DNA from: Sporosarcina sp. ANT_H38
GTDB taxonomy: Bacteria; Bacillota; Bacilli; Bacillales_A; Planococcaceae
Direction of reading: 5' to 3'
Assembly: GCF_008369195.1 (NCBI RefSeq)
Contig: NZ_VOBC01000001.1
Location: 1,860,001-1,924,000, forward strand
Length of the DNA: 64,000 nt
Under the pieces are notes generated by a model. It did no database searches and was not told the DNA's origin. It saw only the letters and a list, made by a program, of their open reading frames with translations. Within the stretch, counting starts at the first letter, position 1, and each line of letters starts with the position of its first letter. The position numbers and the translations under genes are program-made. Shown here piece after piece: positions 7,992-16,790 of the stretch.

Positions 7992-9005
7992 TTATTTCAA
8001 CTCAACAGCCATCCTATTTTCCGTACTTTTTTCAATTAATGCTAACTTACTATTCTCTTTCTCTTTCAAAACATAGCTGAGCAAGTCCAGCAAGATGCGA
8101 GCCGCTACTTGCCCCGTTATGCCGGTAGGATCATAGGGAGGCGCCACTTCAACTAAGTCGAAACCAATTACTTCTCCCCTTTTCGCAATTCCTTCCAATA
8201 ATTCATTCACTTCATCGTAAAGGAGACCGCCTGGGGAAGGTGTGCCCGTTCCAGGCGCGATTGACGGATCCATGCCATCGATATCAATGGTAACATAATA
8301 TTTTTCTCCTGTTGGTAGCTGTGCTAGCACTTCTTCAATCCCCATTTTCCGCATTTGACGTGGAGATAAAATCACACTACCATAGTCTCTTGCAGCATCA
8401 ACATCCTCTTTTTTACTACTGCTAATGCCACGGATGCCAAATTGGAATATTTTCTGAACATGATCCAGCTCCGATAAACGGCGGATACAGTTCCCATGGG
8501 CATATCGCATTCCGGAGCGGTGATCCGCCCAATCCAAGTGCGCATCAATTTGAATGATATGAAATGGACCCAATTCTTCCAATCCTTTTCCTACTGCCGC
8601 CGTGATAGAATGATCTCCCCCTAGCACTACTGGCATAGCACCTTTTGAGACAATTTTACGTATGGCTTGTTCAGTGTTGTCGTGGCATTGCATAAGATCA
8701 CCATGCACCATATCGACATCGCCGCAATCCACCACGTTCCAATCTGGACCAAGATACGTAATATCATTTTCGATGTCATACGCCCCCTCTAATCCAAAGC
8801 TATATAGCGTCGATCCCTCTCGGATTCCCCTAGGTCCCATTCTAGCACCCGATTTCCACTGGGTACCCATATCATTTGGCACCCCAATGATCGCTACATC
8901 GGCATCAAGCTGGTCCAAATCTGGGCAAATCGGATACTTTCCAAACGTACATATTCCAGTGAACGGTAAATTCAAAACTTGTTTCTCATTGGGATTCACC
9001 ATCAT
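7992..9005 (-). CDS. Ureohydrolase (agmatinase/guanidinobutyrase family)
   Basis: A 337-residue binuclear manganese enzyme that releases urea from a guanidino compound. All metal ligands are visible: H132 in GGDHS, D154/H156/D158 in DAHLD, and D241/D243 in DIDGMDPS, followed by PGTGTPSPGG, which is typical of agmatinases and guanidinobutyrases rather than arginases. AAAGGAG precedes the ATG. It is last in a run with an iron alcohol dehydrogenase, an aldehyde dehydrogenase and a permease. With an aldehyde dehydrogenase beside it, 4-guanidinobutyrate (released as GABA plus urea) or agmatine are the likeliest substrates; the choice is an inference. Confidence 0.9.
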   Translation of the reverse strand: MMVNPNEKQVLNLPFTGICTFGKYPICPDLDQLDADVAIIGVPNDMGTQWKSGARMGPRGIREGSTLYSFGLEGAYDIENDITYLGPDWNVVDCGDVDMVHGDLMQCHDNTEQAIRKIVSKGAMPVVLGGDHSITAAVGKGLEELGPFHIIQIDAHLDWADHRSGMRYAHGNCIRRLSELDHVQKIFQFGIRGISSSKKEDVDAARDYGSVILSPRQMRKMGIEEVLAQLPTGEKYYVTIDIDGMDPSIAPGTGTPSPGGLLYDEVNELLEGIAKRGEVIGFDLVEVAPPYDPTGITGQVAARILLDLLSYVLKEKENSKLALIEKSTENRMAVELK

Positions 9006-9074
9006 TATTACTCCTTTGCTATTCTAGATTCTCACGTCTATGTACATGGAATTCTCCATTGTGTCGTGAGGTTT

Positions 9075-10253
9075 TTAAATTGACGGTTGCAGTTTATTTT
9101 CATACGTATTTTGAAATAGTTTCAAGTAATCATCTTTTGATAATTTACGAGAATTTGTAATTGTACACAAATGATTGAATGCCCCTTCAGCCAAAAATTC
9201 AAAATCCTCAGGGTTAACATTAGCTAAATCCCGGAACTTCGGAATGCCAATCTTACTTGCAAGTTCATGTAGCAATACAACACCTTCTTGGGCAATCTCC
9301 TCCAAAGTCTTTCCTTCGGCAATCGCTCCAAGTTTTACTGCCACAGTCGCATGTTTTTCCAGATTGGAAGGAATATTATACTCAAATACATGTGGGAGGA
9401 AGATGGAGTTCGCAACTCCATGTGGTGTATCATACAACCCTCCAAGCGGTTCGGCCATTGCATGCACTGCACCAAGATCAGCGTTATTAAACGCCATACC
9501 TGCGATCATACTTCCCACAAGCATGTTTTGTCTTGCTTCTATATCCTTCCCGTTTTCCACAGCTAGTGGAAGATGTTTGGCGATCAATTCAATGGCATAT
9601 AAACTTAGGGCATCTGAAATGGGTTCAGCAACATTAGCAGTATACGCTTCTATGGCATGCGTAAGTGCATCCATCCCGGTAGCAGCCGTAATCGACTTAG
9701 GCAAAGTTAACGTCAATTCAGGATCCACAATCGCTAGTTTTGGAGCAAGTTTAATATCAAGTATAGCCTCTTTCTTCTTTGTAACTGTATCTGTAATCAC
9801 AGAACCCGAAGTCACTTCACTACCTGTCCCCGAAGTGGTTGGGATACAAATAAGTGGTGTAATTTCCCGTTCAAGCTTATCAAAATCATAGTAATCTTTA
9901 AGCTCTCCATCATGTGTGAAGAGTACTCCAATCGCTTTGGCCGTATCCATGGAACTTCCGCCACCAAGGCCTATCAACAGATCAATCTGTTCATCTTTGA
10001 ATTTTTCGTAGGCCTTTACGCAATCTACGTCTTTCGGGTTCGGCGTTATTTCATCATAAACTAGATAGGAAACCCCTTCTTGTTCCAAAGAATCGGTTAT
10101 CCTTTCCAAAATCCCCGTTTGGGCAAGTCCTTTATCGGTAATAATGAGTACTTTCTCACCCCCAAGCTCTTTCGCTCTTTTCCCTACATTGTTAACAGTC
10201 CCATTTCCAAATTCAATAGAAGTCGGTACATTAAAATTAAATTCCCATCTCAT
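9075..10253 (-). CDS. Iron-containing alcohol dehydrogenase
   Basis: A 392-residue group III alcohol dehydrogenase that interconverts an alcohol and an aldehyde with NAD(P). The nucleotide-binding GGGSSMDTAK is at 97-106, the PTTSGTGSEVT motif at 139-148, and the metal ligands D195, H199 (GMDALTHAIEAY), H264 and H278 (HAMAEPLGGLYDTPHG) are all present. AAAGGAG precedes the ATG, and the aldehyde dehydrogenase stop lies 44 bases upstream, so both are in one transcript. It probably handles the alcohol or semialdehyde form of the compound processed by its neighbours. Confidence 0.92.
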   Translation of the reverse strand: MRWEFNFNVPTSIEFGNGTVNNVGKRAKELGGEKVLIITDKGLAQTGILERITDSLEQEGVSYLVYDEITPNPKDVDCVKAYEKFKDEQIDLLIGLGGGSSMDTAKAIGVLFTHDGELKDYYDFDKLEREITPLICIPTTSGTGSEVTSGSVITDTVTKKKEAILDIKLAPKLAIVDPELTLTLPKSITAATGMDALTHAIEAYTANVAEPISDALSLYAIELIAKHLPLAVENGKDIEARQNMLVGSMIAGMAFNNADLGAVHAMAEPLGGLYDTPHGVANSIFLPHVFEYNIPSNLEKHATVAVKLGAIAEGKTLEEIAQEGVVLLHELASKIGIPKFRDLANVNPEDFEFLAEGAFNHLCTITNSRKLSKDDYLKLFQNTYENKLQPSI

Positions 10254-10297
10254 AACTCATTTCTCCTTTCCATTTTTAAATGCTCTTATCTTTCCTA

Positions 10298-11791
10298 TCA
10301 TTGACTTTGTACGATTTGTCCTCTTTCAAACCAGTTCGTTGGAACGACGTCTAAGTTAATATTGATTTGCTTCACTTCCGAAAATTCATCCAAACCGAAA
10401 GTACCCAATCCGCGGCCAAGTCCACTTTGCTTATAGCCTCCCCACGGAGCTTCAGCATAAGCAAGATTGAAGGCATTAATCGATGTAATACCTGCTCTTA
10501 TTTTTTTAATAACCCGTAAAGCTTTAGCATCATCTTGGGAGAACACACCAGCTGCTAGACCATACGGCGTATCGTTTGCAAGCTTGATTGCCTCTGCTTC
10601 ATCTTTGAACTTTTGAATAACGAGTACAGGTCCGAAGATCTCTTCTCTCACGATTTTCATGTCAGGCGTCGTGTTAATAAATATTGTCGGCTCGACAAAA
10701 TACCCCTGTTCAAGCCCACCGCTTGTAATCCGTTTACCGCCACAAACCAATTCAGCCCCTTCATCGATACCGGCTTGGATATAATTAAGTACTGTATTCA
10801 TGTGTCCTTCACTAACAAGGGCACCCATATCTGTCGCTGGATCATCACCACGACCCACCCGTATATTTTTCGTTTTACGAATTAGGCTGTCAACGAACTT
10901 GTCATGAATGCTTTCTTCAAGTAGCAATCGGGATCCTGCGTTACAGACTTGCCCAGCATTTACAAAAATGCCATAAAGTGCATAGTCAACTGCTGTTTCA
11001 AAGTCTGCATCAGCAAAGATGATATTCGGTGACTTACCCCCTAATTCAAGTGCCGTTTTCTTAATATTTCCTGATGCTGCTTTCATGATGGATCTACCTG
11101 TCTCTGTGCTACCAGTGAATGAAATCATATCGACTTTATCGCTCTCAGCCAATTCATTTCCGACCGACGAACCTCCACCTGTCACCAAATTCACAACGCC
11201 GGCTGGAATTCCTACTTCTTCAAGGATTTCGAATAACTTGACCGTGGTGATTGGCGTCAGCTCCGATGGCTTGAAAACAATCGTATTTCCTGCTGCGAGT
11301 GCAGGCGCAATTTTCCACGCACCTGTCAATAACGGGAAGTTCCAAGGGGCAATCATGCCGCATACGCCTACTGGTTCACGGACAATCAGTCCCTGTACCG
11401 GATCGGAAACTGAATACGTTTGATCGTTTGGTTTTGTGACTAGGTCGCCATAGTATCGAAAACAATCGACAGCATCTGCAACATCAAATTCCGCTTCTCG
11501 TAGAGGTTTACCGACATTCGACATTTCAAGTGCACTCAGCTCTGCTGCATTTTCCTCAAGTTTGTCTGCAATTTTAAACAAATAAGATGCTTTTTCTGAA
11601 GCCGGCAAATCTGACCAAATACCGGAATCAAATGCATTACGTGCTGCATCAATAGCATTCCGCGTTTCCTCCACACTTGCTCTTGTCGCTTCTGCAATCA
11701 CTTCTTTATCTGCCGGATTGATAATCTGGCGCGTTTCCTGATCTGCAGCATATAGCCATTCACCATTAATGAACATTTTCAACTTTAGCAA
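10298..11791 (-). CDS. NAD(P)-dependent aldehyde dehydrogenase
   Basis: A 497-residue aldehyde dehydrogenase of the betaine/aminoaldehyde type. N151 (PWNFP), the general base E249 (LELGGKS) and the nucleophile C283 (NAGQVCNAG) are in place, as is the closing EAPWGGYKQSGLGRGLG. The start is a TTG with AGGGGG eight or nine bases upstream. It precedes the iron alcohol dehydrogenase and the ureohydrolase and follows a permease. The cluster context favours oxidation of an amino- or guanidino-aldehyde to the acid. Three TTCGAA sites lie in its upstream region. Confidence 0.93.
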   Translation of the reverse strand: MLKLKMFINGEWLYAADQETRQIINPADKEVIAEATRASVEETRNAIDAARNAFDSGIWSDLPASEKASYLFKIADKLEENAAELSALEMSNVGKPLREAEFDVADAVDCFRYYGDLVTKPNDQTYSVSDPVQGLIVREPVGVCGMIAPWNFPLLTGAWKIAPALAAGNTIVFKPSELTPITTVKLFEILEEVGIPAGVVNLVTGGGSSVGNELAESDKVDMISFTGSTETGRSIMKAASGNIKKTALELGGKSPNIIFADADFETAVDYALYGIFVNAGQVCNAGSRLLLEESIHDKFVDSLIRKTKNIRVGRGDDPATDMGALVSEGHMNTVLNYIQAGIDEGAELVCGGKRITSGGLEQGYFVEPTIFINTTPDMKIVREEIFGPVLVIQKFKDEAEAIKLANDTPYGLAAGVFSQDDAKALRVIKKIRAGITSINAFNLAYAEAPWGGYKQSGLGRGLGTFGLDEFSEVKQININLDVVPTNWFERGQIVQSQ

Positions 11792-11934
11792 TTTAGTAAC
11801 CCCCTAATTTATAATGAGTGATAGAAGTTGCCTAACCTAACTTCTGATATTTCTATTCCAGGTAACGGGTTTAATACATTATTTTTTAATTCATATTCTC
11901 ATCCTATGATTTTCAATGTTTCTATCTCATATTT

Positions 11935-11977
11935 TTCGAACAAACTGTGTTCATTTTCGAAATTCTACCTTTTCGAA
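11935..11977. promoter_or_regulatory. Three TTCGAA sites upstream of the aldehyde dehydrogenase
   Basis: TTCGAA occurs at 11935-11940, 11956-11961 and 11972-11977 within the 262-base gap between the permease and the aldehyde dehydrogenase. The palindromic six-mer is otherwise uncommon in such AT-rich spacer. Spacings are 21 and 16 bases. It may be an operator array controlling the three enzyme genes apart from the permease. Confidence 0.4.
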
Positions 11978-12053
11978 TAGCATCACCCCTTTCAATGCCC
12001 TATCCTAACTCCATCTGAGATGCGCATTAACTCTTAATGAAAACCCTTACATT

Positions 12054-13478
12054 TTAGCGTATCTTTTCCATATAGACTTTCTCAGGAACCGTTTCTTTCT
12101 CTGAATCCATCTCTACTTCTGGAACCATTTCTTCCTCAGGAATAATCTCCTTATCAAAACTGAACTCTGGCAATTGCTGTTTGAAAAACTTTGTCATATA
12201 GAGTAAATACACAAAGCCACATGCTACCCAGATGCCACCAAGAATCATTGCGTCTAGCTCCAAGTGCGACCATAGCCAAAGCGTGAATCCTGCTCCAAGT
12301 AGAGGCATAAACAGATACCGCATGTATTCATTGAATGAAGAGCGCTTACGATTTCGAATGAAATAATGAGCGATCACAGACAAATTAACTGACGTGAACG
12401 CAATAAGCGCTCCAAAATTAATAAACTTAATGACTTGATCGAGTGTCAGCACGATACCAAGCAACGAAATGATCCCGATTACAATAATCCCCGTTGACGG
12501 TGTTTTAAAACGGGAATGGATATGACCAAATACTTTTTTAGGCAATACAGAATCTCGTCCCATTGCATACAACACACGCGATGCGCTTGTAGTCGAAGCC
12601 ACACCTGAAGAGAAATTCCCTAAAATTACCGCGGTTACAAATAGGGATTGAAATAAATTACCTCCTACCAAGAAGACAACTTCCATCGCTGCAGAATCTG
12701 TGTTTTCAAACAAAAAGCCCGGGTGTACCAATTGTGCCAAATAGGCTGATCCTATATAAAGAACACCAATCGTCACGAGCATGATGATAATGGCTCTTGG
12801 TATCGTTTTTTCAGGATTGATTGTTTCTTCCGAAAGCGTCGTTAGGGAGTCAAAGCCAAGAAAACTGAAACAAAGAATGGACGCTCCTGCCAAAATCACA
12901 GGCAATTCGATGTCGTTATTGAACAAAGGTTGAATAGAGAAAAGAGTACCTGCTCCAACACCAGCCATTAAACTTTTTGCAGTCAAAATCCAGAAAACAC
13001 CAACAAAAATTACTTGTGCAATAACAAATATCTTTCCAGCGAATGCAGAGAACTTAACACCTAAGATGCTAGGTATGGCGATTGTTGCAGTTAATATGAT
13101 TATCCATAGGGCATGAGGGATTTCAGGAAACACTGCGTGTAAAAATACAGTCGACATTAAGCAAGTAACCATCGGTGTCAACATATAATCCAACATTATT
13201 GTCCAACCGACAAGAAACCCTATTTGCGGATTAATAGACTTCTGTGTGAATGTATAAGCCGAACCAGCGATTGGAAATGCTTTTGCCATCTTTCCATAAC
13301 TAAATGCGGTGAACAGGATTGCAAGAAAGGCGACGACGTATGCCCCCATGATGACCCCTTGCGAAGTAACAGTAGCGATTCCATACGTATTGAAGAATAC
13401 CATCGGGTTATTCCATGCAATCCCTAAAAATACTACCTGAGACAAAGTCAGCGTTCGAATTAACGTTTGCCGTTCCAT
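12054..13478 (-). CDS. APC family amino acid/amine permease
   Basis: A polytopic membrane transporter with about 12 helices, of the amino acid-polyamine-organocation superfamily. Typical features are an N-terminal LTLSQVVFLGIAW, GSAYTFTQ in the first third, and FLGFDSLTTLSEETINPEKTIPRA in the loop after helix 6. The C-terminus carries an acidic, repetitive tail (PEEEMVPEVEMDSEKETVPE). The ATG at 13478 with GGGGGA just before it is preferred; a TTG at 13523 would add 15 residues without a ribosome binding site. It is the likely importer for the substrate of the downstream dehydrogenases and ureohydrolase. The substrate is not known. Confidence 0.88.
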   Translation of the reverse strand: MERQTLIRTLTLSQVVFLGIAWNNPMVFFNTYGIATVTSQGVIMGAYVVAFLAILFTAFSYGKMAKAFPIAGSAYTFTQKSINPQIGFLVGWTIMLDYMLTPMVTCLMSTVFLHAVFPEIPHALWIIILTATIAIPSILGVKFSAFAGKIFVIAQVIFVGVFWILTAKSLMAGVGAGTLFSIQPLFNNDIELPVILAGASILCFSFLGFDSLTTLSEETINPEKTIPRAIIIMLVTIGVLYIGSAYLAQLVHPGFLFENTDSAAMEVVFLVGGNLFQSLFVTAVILGNFSSGVASTTSASRVLYAMGRDSVLPKKVFGHIHSRFKTPSTGIIVIGIISLLGIVLTLDQVIKFINFGALIAFTSVNLSVIAHYFIRNRKRSSFNEYMRYLFMPLLGAGFTLWLWSHLELDAMILGGIWVACGFVYLLYMTKFFKQQLPEFSFDKEIIPEEEMVPEVEMDSEKETVPEKVYMEKIR

Positions 13479-13773
13479 AAAAGTCCCCCACTCATTTTTT
13501 AATTCATCATTCAAACTATTCAAACTTTCGTTATTACTGACTATAAAGCTTTTTGTTACACAAAGGTCAACAGCTATTTTACAATTATCAAAAAAAGAAG
13601 ATATATGCCTATTTTGACTTGAATGGAGTGTGATTTCCCCTAAATGTAGAAAGTAATATCCCTGTAATGAAGAATCGGTTACGAGTAAACACGAAGCAAC
13701 AACATTTATGAAAGTCTATGTAGAAATTCAAATTCCCGGCTATCTATCGGCCTCCCCTTCACTCCTACAATAA

Positions 13774-13815
13774 TAAAAATAGTAGTGCAAACCATTGTCC
13801 TGGTCTGCACTACTA
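13774..13815 (-). terminator. Terminator-like hairpin, minus strand
   Basis: TAGTAGTGCAAACCA (13780-13794) pairs with TGGTCTGCACTACTA (13801-13815) with one mismatch; on the minus strand the stem is followed by TTTTTATTATT. No minus-strand gene is visible upstream of it within 13816-14110, so it may close an unrecognised short transcript. Confidence 0.55.
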
Positions 13816-14003
13816 AGTCTGTTTCAGTAAAAAACTAAATTTCCAATCACTAGTGTTGCATAAAAACGTATATCTGTGGATTTTCATATTTTAAGGTTAT
13901 TGCATTTGATTTTACAACTAGCCGAATAATAGTAAATCAAAAATTCCATTCTGTAACCTAACGAATTATTGTCAATTATTTTGTTAAAATGAACACCATT
14001 TTA

Positions 14004-14145
14004 TTGTGAATTCTTTTTATCTTTGTTATGATATTTAGACGCCTAATTTTAGTGAGTGATGATAAATATGATACAACTTATGTCTACACCAAACTATATA
14101 TTTTTTGACCCAAAACCCTTGACTGCTACCAGTCAAGGGTTTTTG
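14004..14145 (+). ncRNA. Possible small RNA or short leader transcript before the CDF gene
   Basis: A sigma-A-like promoter TTGTGA (14004-14009), 17-base spacer, TATGAT (14027-14032) is followed about 80 bases later by a strong bidirectional terminator, AACCCTTGACTG / CAGTCAAGGGTT with TTTT at 14113-14144. The implied transcript of about 105 nt would run from about 14039. A 40-codon frame from 14058 runs through the terminator, without a good ribosome binding site. It could be an sRNA or an attenuated leader of the metal exporter. Expression is inferred. Confidence 0.35.
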
Positions 14146-14178
14146 TTGCCTAAAGGAAAGAATTGTCCTTTAGGCAAT
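14145..14178. promoter_or_regulatory. Inverted pair of MntR-like boxes upstream of the CDF exporter
   Basis: TTGCCTAAAGGA (14146-14157) is repeated in perfect inverse orientation at 14166-14177. Each copy, read as TTGCCTAAAGGAAAG or TTGCCTAAAGGACAA, resembles the Bacillus MntR operator (TTTGCCTTAAGGAAA). The pair lies about 70 bases upstream of the exporter start. In B. subtilis MntR activates CDF-type manganese exporters, so these boxes suggest a manganese response. Confidence 0.55.
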
Positions 14179-14250
14179 TAACAAAAAAATAAAGTTTAAA
14201 ACAAGGCCGTTGCAAATCTAATGTTGGATAAATAGATGGGAGTGAAAGTG

Positions 14251-15120
14251 TTGGAAAATCAAAAATATAATGATCTTAAATTAGGAGAACGTGGAGCAAT
14301 CCTTAGTATTATTGCTTATATATTCCTATCCATCATTAAATTAGTTGTTGGATATTTGAGTGACTCTGCGGCATTAAAAGCAGATGGCTTAAACAATACA
14401 ACTGATATCATTGCATCCATAGCTGTTCTGGTAGGATTGAGACTTTCACAAAAGCCACCTGACAAAGACCATGGCTACGGTCATTGGAAGAGTGAAACAA
14501 TTGCCTCAATGGTCGCTTCATTCATTATGCTGGCAGTTGGGATTCAAGTTTTAACTGAAGCATTTACCTCAGGGTTTCAAGGAGGTAAGGAATCCCCTCA
14601 TATTGGCGCTGCTTATGTAGGTATATTTTCTTCATTAGTTATGTATTTTGTCTACCGCTACAACAAAAAATTAGCTGAAAAAATTAATAGCAAAGCAGTT
14701 ATGGCCGCTGCAAAAGATAATATTTCAGATGCTTGGGTAAGTATAGGAACAGCTATAGGTATATTTGGTTCACAATTAAATATGCCATGGTTGGATACAC
14801 TAACTGCCATAATCGTTGGCCTATTGATATGTAAAACAGCTTGGGATATCTTCAAACAAGCCTCACACGAACTTTCAGATGGATTTGATGTAGATAAAAT
14901 TAAACTATATGAGGCAATCATCAGAAAAGTGGCTGGCGTAATCGATATTAAAAAAATTAAAGGACGGAACTACGGGAATAATGAAGTAATAGATGTTGTA
15001 ATTTTAGTTGATGCATCGTTAGATATTAAAGATGCCCATGATATAGCAAGCCTTGTTGAAAAAGTTTTGATAAATAACCATGGTGTTTACGATGTACATG
15101 TACATGTGGAGCCTGAATAA
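14251..15120 (+). CDS. Cation diffusion facilitator (CDF) metal exporter
   Basis: A membrane exporter of about 289 residues with six helices and a cytoplasmic C-terminal domain. Metal-site motifs are SDSAALKADGLNNTTD on helix 2 and the DHGYGHWKSE loop after it, with a second aspartate pair (KDNISDAWVS) on helix 5. The sequence resembles Bacillus manganese exporters MneP/MneS more than the zinc/cadmium CzcD group. The TTG at 14251 is preferred because GGGAGTG lies six bases upstream; an ATG at 14236 lacks a site. MntR-like boxes upstream fit manganese export. Confidence 0.9.
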   Translation: MENQKYNDLKLGERGAILSIIAYIFLSIIKLVVGYLSDSAALKADGLNNTTDIIASIAVLVGLRLSQKPPDKDHGYGHWKSETIASMVASFIMLAVGIQVLTEAFTSGFQGGKESPHIGAAYVGIFSSLVMYFVYRYNKKLAEKINSKAVMAAAKDNISDAWVSIGTAIGIFGSQLNMPWLDTLTAIIVGLLICKTAWDIFKQASHELSDGFDVDKIKLYEAIIRKVAGVIDIKKIKGRNYGNNEVIDVVILVDASLDIKDAHDIASLVEKVLINNHGVYDVHVHVEPE

Positions 15121-15450
15121 ATTATAAATGATAACAAATAAGTAACGATTCCCATGAATGAGGTATCAGGTTTATGATCACCAACAATCGCGCCCTATTC
15201 TTGAATATTGAAAAGGTATTTTTCATTGGATGGAAACTTTGATTTACCCGTTTTCTGTACTTACAAAGTAAAAAGTCCCGAATAATTTCTCCGGTGTTGA
15301 TATTTTCAACTCATATACTTTCATGTCAGGCATATTACTACGCCAACACGGTATTTATGCTTGGAGCATTAATTAATAATGGGTGGGAGCAATAACTTGT
15401 TTATTGGTCCCCACTCCACTTTTATTGCCCAGTTCGCTGTGAATAACTAA
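15121..15450. other. Intergenic region with one hairpin
   Basis: No gene is supported between the convergent CDF and lipoprotein genes. An imperfect stem GGGTGGGAGCAATAA / TTATTGGTCCCCACTCC spans about 15378-15418 and is followed on the plus strand by ACTTTTATT; it may serve as a terminator for one or both flanking genes. Confidence 0.45.
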
Positions 15451-16158
15451 CTATCGAGTTAAGCCTGAAAATCCAATCTGTTTACTAGTTAACTTCTTTA
15501 CCCATTCACTATCATTCCAACTATTAGGGTTGTCAATCGTTAGATTTTCTCCACGCACCATGCAATCATAACTATCTTTTGCACCACTATACCAATCAAC
15601 AATGACTAACTTGCCGTTTACATTACGTACAAGAAATTCAGTACCTTCACCATAACTACCTACAGACTTAATAATTTCCACTGGTAAGTGTAAATAGAGA
15701 AAACCTCCATCCACATCATCCGTATACTCTACTTCCCAAGAGCCAATCTCAATATTTTGCACCTTATCATTAAAATTTCCATACAAATTATACTGAGATT
15801 GAATTTTCTTTTGCGTATACTGCTTAAGGTTATCGTTATCGATAAATGTATCTAATTCAATATCGGAACCGTTCCAGACCGCTTTATAATAGTCAGTCAG
15901 CGCTCTCATACACATTTCATAAGCCGTTTCAGAATCCTGAATAGATAGTTCCCCTTCATTCTTAGCTTCATATTCAGGAGAATCCTGTACTACATTACGT
16001 TCCGTGCTGGGCTTAATTTCTGTGTTTATAACACTATCTGCGCTGCTTTCTTCCGAGACTTCAGGCATATTTTTTTCGTTATTACCAATTATTTTATCTT
16101 GAGTACATCCAACTAAAACAAGCCCCATTACGATAAAAAACATAAGTAATCTTGTCAT
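15451..16158 (-). CDS. Hypothetical lipoprotein
   Basis: A 235-residue secreted lipoprotein. The N-terminus has a short basic start, a hydrophobic core and the lipobox LVGC with Cys at 18, so it is anchored to the outer face of the membrane. Residues 20-75 are acidic and disordered; residues 80-235 form a compact domain beginning YEMCMRALTDYYKAVWNGSD, which recalls NTF2-like folds but is not assigned. It stands alone, convergent with the CDF gene, and the downstream 71-residue gene shares its orientation. Confidence 0.8.
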   Translation of the reverse strand: MTRLLMFFIVMGLVLVGCTQDKIIGNNEKNMPEVSEESSADSVINTEIKPSTERNVVQDSPEYEAKNEGELSIQDSETAYEMCMRALTDYYKAVWNGSDIELDTFIDNDNLKQYTQKKIQSQYNLYGNFNDKVQNIEIGSWEVEYTDDVDGGFLYLHLPVEIIKSVGSYGEGTEFLVRNVNGKLVIVDWYSGAKDSYDCMVRGENLTIDNPNSWNDSEWVKKLTSKQIGFSGLTR

Positions 16159-16354
16159 AACATCTCCTCTTTCGTATAGAAGTTATTCATTAACAAGGGC
16201 TACAATTCCTTCTGCAACTATCCCGCTATCATTAATTCTATATGTCTTACTCAACAATTTTTTTTACACTCCCATACTATGTCAATCCTTTACCTCAATA
16301 AGCTATCCCCTATAATTTATTCCGTTCTTGCGCTCGATTTTTTTATGCTTCACC

Positions 16355-16570
16355 TCAGGAGTTATATCCAAAAGAAACTGCAATTACTAATGCAGATATT
16401 GATAATACGATCATAACCGCACAAATAATAGTTATTATTACAATTAAGCTCTTTGGCGTCTCAAAACGCGTTTTCCAAATAGCTACTAGTAAAATCAAGC
16501 TCACAAATATAATAATCACAAAAATGGAAAGAAGCGCATAACGCTCTTTAATCATAACCCATAAATCCAT
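16355..16570 (-). CDS. Small membrane protein with two helices
   Basis: A 71-residue protein with hydrophobic segments at about 14-32 and 44-66, joined by a basic loop (WKTRFETPKS). A strong GGGGAGGAG ribosome binding site lies upstream of the ATG, which supports a real gene. The family is not recognised. It is upstream of the lipoprotein gene in the same direction, 196 bases apart, so co-transcription is possible. Confidence 0.6.
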   Translation of the reverse strand: MDLWVMIKERYALLSIFVIIIFVSLILLVAIWKTRFETPKSLIVIITIICAVMIVLSISALVIAVSFGYNS

Positions 16571-16790
16571 TACATCTGCTCCTCCCCGATAAACTTTAAA
16601 TGACTATATTTGTCTACTTGTATTTTACAGTAATTACCGATCTTTATTTCAAAACTACACCTACATAACATCTATGCAATTAACGATAGTTTTAATGACA
16701 AATGGTAAGTGTTTGTTATAGGATAATGATGACGAATGTAATGGGCAAAGTAGTAGAGCGAAAACTCCAAAAAGAAGGAAGTGCTAAACG

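Noticed and set aside
9175..9891. Long plus-strand frame opposite the iron alcohol dehydrogenase
   Set aside because: It is an antisense shadow of a well-conserved gene, with low-complexity composition.
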